64,000 nt of DNA from Kuschelorhynchus macadamiae (Eukaryota; Arthropoda; Insecta; Coleoptera; Curculionidae). Below the pieces are notes generated by a model, which was given only the letters and a program-made list of their open reading frames with translations, did not search any database and had not been told where the DNA came from. This document shows, one piece after another, positions 59,204 to 64,000 of the stretch. Made by a program: the position numbers and the translations under genes. Each line of letters begins with the position of its first letter. Within the stretch, counting starts at the first letter, position 1. The DNA lies in NCBI GenBank assembly GCA_030620095.1, contig JAUTXW010001318.1, positions 1-64,000 of the forward strand. The letters run 5' to 3'.

Positions 59204-60692
59204 TGTAGCAGGGTTATCGAGCGGTTGATTATTATATTTAAAATTATTTATTTATTTTATTTATTTATTTGAAACGTAGCGGGCAACCCTGTCACAATAC
59301 TGAAATTAACTAATATATGATAAGTAAAATCAAAGGTACTCTATAGGCTTCTTCGTGAATTATAATTTAAACCATTTGCAATTATAATTGTTAGTACAAT
59401 TTATTTATAAATTTTATCTCACCAATTCTGCGGCCATATAAACTCGAACAACAGCAAACTGCAACAACAATGGTATCTTCTTCTTGAATATATTTTTACT
59501 TTAACTATCAGGTGGTTTATTTAAATAAAAGATTCGGTTTTTAAAAAACAACTTAAAAATCTATTAACAAAAATAAAGAAAGTGAAATGCTGTACAAAAA
59601 TAATACTTAAACCTAATAACAAAAAAAAAGTATTTATATCTAAAAAATGAGGGAATTATCTTAAAATCCCCAACCTTAGTACAAAGGAAAAGAAAATAAG
59701 AATCTTTAAATAACCCGTAAATTTAACTCTTGTAAACAAGTTACTCCCCAAATAAATCATAGAATGAAAATAAAATATCTTTGAAAAAATCCCTTAACTT
59801 TAATAACCCACTGTATACGTAAAGCCCCATAAACCACCACAAAAGAAGAATTTAAAATCAACTATGAGAATCAAAACTCTGACACAGACTAACTTTTAAA
59901 CTTCCCGTAAAATACAAAGTTAGCTCAGCTATTACTAGATCCACCCCTTAGACCAATCCCCTCTTTGATTTTATTAGTTAGGACAAAACGAATAAAGCTG
60001 TGAATGGTTAAGCTTAAGTCCCTACTCTAAACTTTAGGTTCGGAGAAAAAAACACGAGGTGTCACCCATGATAATTAAAAGTGAATAAATAGATTAAAAA
60101 AATAGATATTCCCTTCAATTCTGCGTCCTAAGATTATGTATATAATTTAATATATAAGCCTACACTAACTTATCCACATTATGGGTCCGAAAAGTCATGG
60201 CGAAAAAAAGGCACGAAAAACCCTTTCAGTTTATCTTTTCTGTAGGGAAAATTATGCCCCAAAAACATGGCTTTTTGGTAATGCTCCTAATACAAAGTAC
60301 TCTATTGTATTTTCAACATAGCAAATTGACCATTTATTATCATTGCATCGAACCAAATAAAATGTTTCAATTAATATTTGTAACAAGAAACGAGGAACAT
60401 ATGGGACCATAAACCCTCGTAAAGGAAGGCATAAATTGTAACCTTTTAAGAACGTTCATCCATAAATCTGTCTATACTCTAGATTGTAGTATTTGAGTTA
60501 TATGATACATATCTAGGGTTTTAAATTCTCGAAACTAATATTAGATAAATTTACTTATAATTCTTGTGAAATAATCAAGCCTGATTAAGTGTGACATGAG
60601 AACCAACAGTTTTAGTAACATATTGCTTGAATTATATTTAGAATATATAAAAATGTATACTCTATACTTAGATTATAGTCTATTCTGTTACA
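59204..60692 (-). repeat. LTR (5' LTR in element orientation)
   Basis: 1489 bp, a near-identical copy of 51413-52900. A 71-codon open frame (60197-60412 +) also occurs at 52405-52620; it lies antisense to the element and has no recognisable domain. Confidence 0.93.
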
Positions 60693-60696
60693 CTCT

Positions 60697-61099
60697 AAAG
60701 CCACGTTTAGTTTGAGGTATTATACAGTACTGTTTCAAAAATCTTAGATAAAGCTGAAAGGATGCTTATTATACGACGGTCATTGAAACCTGAAGGTGCA
60801 CTAATCTTTGGCAACGGTTTTCCAATAGATACTTTCCACTGATTGGGAAAATATGATATTTCTAAGCAACAGTTAATTATATGTGTTATATACTTATCGA
60901 TGAACGGGCACAATATTTAAGCATCAATGGTGAAATTTCATCTGCCCCTTTTGCGTTAGACTTTATACTATTGAAAATCCTATTCACTTCTATAATGTAC
61001 AATTTCACGTATTCTGAAGGAATACACTAAAAAAATTATTAATATCATTTGGATCTGCAAGAAAATTAGGAATTGAGGTATTTTTGCGGTGAGTTATAT
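60697..61099 (-). pseudogene. LINE-C reverse transcriptase, finger region
   Basis: Read right to left from the piggyBac remnant: THRKNTSIPNFLADPNDINN near 61085-61030, then after a degraded stretch ISYFPNQWKVSIGKPLPK near 60870-60820 and RRIISILSALSKIFETVLYN near 60780-60720. It ends at the CTCT target of the LTR element; the frame resumes at 51408. These are the standard RT blocks that precede the palm. Confidence 0.82.
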
Positions 61100-61103
61100 T
61101 TAA

Positions 61104-62032
61104 CCCGGCGTCGGCGTCGGTACGGTGGGGTATAATAGTATAAAAAGCACGAAACTACAATAGACCTGATACACAGCACCTAACAAAAGATACGACACTT
61201 GAAGAACTTCAAGCTCTATTAGGCCTTCTTTACATTTCTGGTGTTATAAAGTCGGCAAGGTTAAACATAGATGACTTATGGGCTACAGACGGCTTAGGAG
61301 TAGACATTTTTAGAACAACAATGTGCCAAAAACGGTTTAGTATTTTATTACAATGCTTACGATTTGACAACAGTGAAACCAGAGAAGAAAGACGCCAATT
61401 AGATAAACTTGCACCCATTAGAGCAATATTTGATATGTTTGTTGAAAATTGTGTGGCAATCTACACTCCTAGTGAATATTTAACTATAGATGAGAAGTTA
61501 GAATCGTTTAGAGGGCGTTGCAGCTTTCGGCAGTTCAGTCCGAACAAACCCGCCAAATATGGCATTAAGTGGTGAATTTTCTGGATCTTCTGGTTCTTCT
61601 AATAAAGAACACAATAGCCAGTCACGGGGCAAAAAGCAGATCAAATCGGGAAGGTGTCACTCCTGTGAACGTAATAAGGATAGAAAATCGTTTTACACTT
61701 GTGTTCGGTGCGATCAGTTTGTATGCATGCAACATGCAACAGTAACTTGTGACACATGTTTTGAACAAAATGCAGCGTAAATTTTGAACTTGTTTTATTT
61801 TATAATATGTACCTATTAGTATCTTTGTGTGTATAAGTATTTTTCATAATAATAAGTATTTTTTGTTACCATACACGTTTTAAAAGAATAAGTACCTAGT
61901 ATTTATTAGAATAAACATTTAAAACGACTTTAATATTATAAATAACAATATTTAATCCATCTACTTAGCTTTATTTTGTTCATACCCCACCGTACCACTT
62001 ATGTAATTAAGCCCCACCGTACCGTCGCCGGG
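61104..62032 (+). mobile_element. Internally deleted piggyBac element, 929 bp
   Basis: TTAA stands at 61100-61103 and 62033-62036. The termini both begin CCCGGCG and share CGGTACGGTGGGG; the left carries an extra 6-base TCGGCG. A CCCCACCGTACC repeat recurs near 61985 and 62012. The TIRs differ from those of the piggyBac at 42.9 kb, so it belongs to another family. It could be mobilised only by a matching transposase. Confidence 0.88.
61171..61780 (+). pseudogene. piggyBac transposase, N-terminal part fused by deletion to the Cys-rich tail
   Basis: Reads LGLLYISGVIKSARLNIDDL near 61224, TTMCQKRFSILLQCLRFDNS near 61317, and EYLTIDEKLESFRGRCSFRQ near 61481, where TIDEK holds the first catalytic Asp. 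It then runs out of frame at 61575. The frame at 61559-61780 resumes with the C-terminal Cys-rich domain (RCHSCERNKDRKSFYTCVRC, CDTCF). The other catalytic Asp residues are missing, so several hundred codons were deleted. Stops upstream (near 61190) mean the N-terminus is also broken. Confidence 0.85.
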
Positions 62033-62036
62033 TTAA

Positions 62037-62240
62037 ACGCCGGACACCAGCCCAAAGTTTTCGAGTATTGCTCTCAGAGCACAAAGAATCTAAATATTTT
62101 TTTTCTCTCTCCTAAGTGAAGCTAATGTAAAATTTCTTAGATTTTTATAGTTAACCCAATCTTGATGAAGTTTCGTTTTTTTATATTTTTGTAAGGCGCT
62201 ATTTCTTTGTTTCATAATAATATCTTTGGGTTACACGTTT
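62037..62240 (-). pseudogene. LINE-C linker between endonuclease and RT
   Basis: Read right to left: IIMKQRNSALQKYKKTKLHQ near 62225-62170, YKNLRNFTLASLRREKK near 62150-62100, SNTRKLWAGVRR ending at the TTAA. Beyond the piggyBac remnant it continues in frame (THRKNTSIPNF at 61085). It is homologous to LINE-A at 7800-8060. No endonuclease was found to the right. Confidence 0.8.
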
Positions 62241-62722
62241 TTAAGTATTATGTATGTATTTGTTACTGCAATAATACTTTATAATAATTTTCCATGTAAA
62301 GTAATTATATAATAACTACTGCCAAGAAACTTCTTTTCCGTGACATAATAGTAGTTATTTAAAGTTACTGTTTCTAATCTGTTTACTAAATTACAACTTT
62401 TAAGTATCAGTACCTTCTTAAACTTTGCAGAGACTACTCCATTACGTTCAAATGTACTCCTATAACGTAATAATATAAAGTAAAACGAGTCGTTGCAGAG
62501 TAGAAAAAGTTATCGTCTACTGTTACTTTAAACTGACTATTACCAGTCGTTATTCTTCTGTTGAAACTTAAAACTAAGACTTACAGTAATTATTTACTAC
62601 CAGTAAACTATTACCTTTTGTACTTGAGGTTCCGGAGATAGAGGGCGCTGGTACGAGATTCTGTCGATGATTTTGTAAGGACAGTGGCGACAATAGAGTA
62701 ACCAATTTTTGATTGGTTCGTC
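62241..62722. other. AT-rich spacer
   Basis: Contains many short AGTAATTATT-like stretches but no clear repeat unit, and no gene. Confidence 0.4.
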
Positions 62723-64000
62723 CAGGGCGTGCATTCCATGGAAGCAAGGGATGCAGTGCTTCCCCAAAAAGAATTACAAAACGTCTTCTAAATTGTAATT
62801 TTTGAAATAGGAAACCATTAATTTAGTTTATGTTAAAAATGCTAAAATATTATCTTAATTATCAAGCTCATAATAAATGCGGCCTTGACTCCGACCCAGC
62901 CACAATATAATATCGAATAGAACCTATTCGGGCCGCTAGATTCTCTGCAGCCAAGTCCTGTATGCTTGATTTCCTGTGAATCGAGCCAGAGGTTATTGAA
63001 CTTTCCACCAGCTGTTTGCAATTTTTGCATTTCAGTCGCGTGCCTTAAGTGGTGGCAGAAGCTATCGTTGGAGTAGGTTCTTTGTTTGAACGGCTATCCG
63101 TGTGTTGTGTGATACGTACGTCGCGTCGTGTATAGTGCGATATGGAAGACAATAATACGGACGTGGATATGCAAATACCGTCAACTTCGGCTGTCGGTAA
63201 TAACGTTGAAAATGTTGGAGAATTTAGTAAGAAGAATGTGTCTGAATGTGTGGCGTGTATAATAATAAAGGGATTTTCAACATTAAACTACGCTGATAAG
63301 CTTCAAATAATTTCCAATAATAACCACAAAAATGTAAAACTGTATTAAACATTTTTATCCGGAAAAACAATACGAACAATTTAAATGGCTAACAGGGTGT
63401 GAAAATGTAAGTAAATTATTTTGTTGGCCATGTTTACTTTTTGAAAATGAAAAAGGTCTCTGGAATAAAACTGTTTTTTCCGATTTAAACAATTTCCATA
63501 TAGCTGTAAAAAGACATTATGTCCAAAGCGTATTTACAGGCCGTCATGAAAGAAAAAGTCTTCGGCAAAACCAGAATTGAACATGCCCTTAATGTACAGT
63601 TAAAAATTAGTCACCGCCAACACAATGAACTAGTCGATAAAAATAGGCAAATATTAAGAAGACTTATCGATGTTGTTTGTTTTCTCGGAGAGCACGAATT
63701 GGGATTTAGAGGTCATAACGAAACAAGGGTTTCTTCAGAGGAAATTTTTAAGATTTTCTTAGTTTAATGGCTAAATATGATGATTGCTTAAAAAATCATT
63801 TAGAGGAGCGTTTTTCGCGGAACGTCGAATCGAATCCAGAATGATTTAATTTCCGCTGTTGCAACCATTATTCTAAATACAATTAAGCAGGAGATTGGCG
63901 AGGTGCGGTTCATTGCTATTGTTCTGGACGAAACAACTGATATCACTAATTTTAGCCAATTATCTATAGTAATACGCTACGTTAAAACAGACGGAAGTAT
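62723..64000 (+). mobile_element. hAT transposon (ZMYM1-like), runs off the window
   Basis: A possible left terminus CAGGGCGTGCATTCCATGG starts at 62723. A transposase follows at 63142. The right end lies beyond 64000, so terminal repeat and target duplication cannot be confirmed. Confidence 0.55.
63142..64000 (+). pseudogene. hAT transposase, ZMYM1-like with DUF4371, 3' end outside window
   Basis: The ATG at 63142 opens MEDNNTDVDMQIPSTSAVGN. After a shift near 63348 it reads YPEKQYEQFKWLTGCENVSK and LFCWPCLLFENEKGLWNKT, then after another near 63519 RIEHALNVQLKISHRQHNE and FLGEHELGFRGHNE. After two more shifts it reads NDLISAVATIILNTIKQ and IAIVLDETTDITNFSQLSIV near 63920, where the Asp of LDETTD is the first catalytic residue of hAT enzymes. 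This order is that of the DUF4371/ZMYM1 group, abundant in aphids and beetles. At least four lesions make it a relic. Confidence 0.85.

Larger units (their letters stand above)
51413..60692 (-). mobile_element. Non-coding LTR retrotransposon (LARD-type), 9,280 bp
   Basis: Two LTRs of 1488-1489 bp (51413-52900 and 59204-60692) begin TG and end CA and are nearly identical. The target duplication CTCT stands at 51409-51412 and 60693-60696. A tRNA-Leu primer site lies next to the right LTR and a polypurine tract next to the left, so the element reads on the minus strand. The 6,303-bp interior contains no recognisable gag, protease, RT, RNase H or integrase; no interior open frame exceeds about 100 codons. 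It would depend on enzymes from another element. The 4-bp target duplication hints at a Ty3/Gypsy-type partner. Confidence 0.88.

Noticed and set aside
1..64000. Prokaryotic features such as CRISPR arrays, operons or Shine-Dalgarno sites
   Set aside because: None seen; introns, LTR and LINE elements and composition show eukaryotic DNA.
63142..64000. Reading the right-edge gene as a host ZMYM1 gene
   Set aside because: Several frameshifts and a possible hAT terminus upstream favour a transposon relic over a working host gene.

Overview
This is AT-rich eukaryotic DNA, almost certainly from an insect or another arthropod. It has short GT-AG introns of about 55 bases, long TA microsatellites, and a dense, layered population of transposable elements: BEL/Pao, Penelope, LINE, Tc1/mariner, DD82E, pogo, piggyBac, hAT and a Crypton-like recombinase. 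I see no convincing intact host gene. The closest is a chain of THAP-domain exons at 8.3-9.1 kb that keeps its splice sites and phase but carries a stop. Species cannot be fixed from the sequence.

Layout. 1-5.8 kb: 3' part of a BEL/Pao LTR retrotransposon (+) whose gag-pol frame stays in register but carries four stop codons. 6.7-8.2 kb: LINE remnant (-). 8.3-9.1 kb: THAP exons (+). 10.4-11 kb: nested inverted repeats. 12.5-15.4 kb: pogo-like element with DDE_1 transposase and PHD-like finger. 16.5-18.3 kb: Crypton-like fragment, then a decayed DD82E transposase. 21 kb: tandem repeat of about 170 bp. 24-28.2 kb: a mariner (-) split by a second, long-TIR mariner (DD41D type). 29.5 kb: 406-bp foldback. 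30.6-31.8 kb and 36.7-37.8 kb: two Penelope-like elements. 32.2-33.9 kb: non-coding TA-flanked transposon. 39-42 kb: LINE (-) split by a hAT transposon. 42.95-45.54 kb: an apparently intact piggyBac (603-codon transposase with one intron, matching TIRs, TTAA on both sides).

46-62.2 kb is one LINE on the minus strand broken by three separate insertions: a 4.67-kb mariner that itself contains a DD82E element, a 9.28-kb LTR retroelement, and an internally deleted piggyBac. The LTR element has 1488-bp LTRs that are almost identical, a CTCT target duplication, a primer site matching tRNA-Leu and a polypurine tract, but its 6.3-kb interior shows no gag or pol. It therefore looks like a LARD-type non-autonomous retrotransposon and is the most unusual object here. 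The DD82E element carries an inverted copy of the 5' part of its own transposase gene, so its transcript could fold into a hairpin of about 195 bp. The window ends inside a ZMYM1-like hAT transposase fragment.

The genes do not form a pathway. The relationships that matter are the order of nesting and the supply of transposition proteins: the LARD needs enzymes from elsewhere, the deleted piggyBac needs a related transposase, and the full-length piggyBac could supply one only if its termini are compatible.
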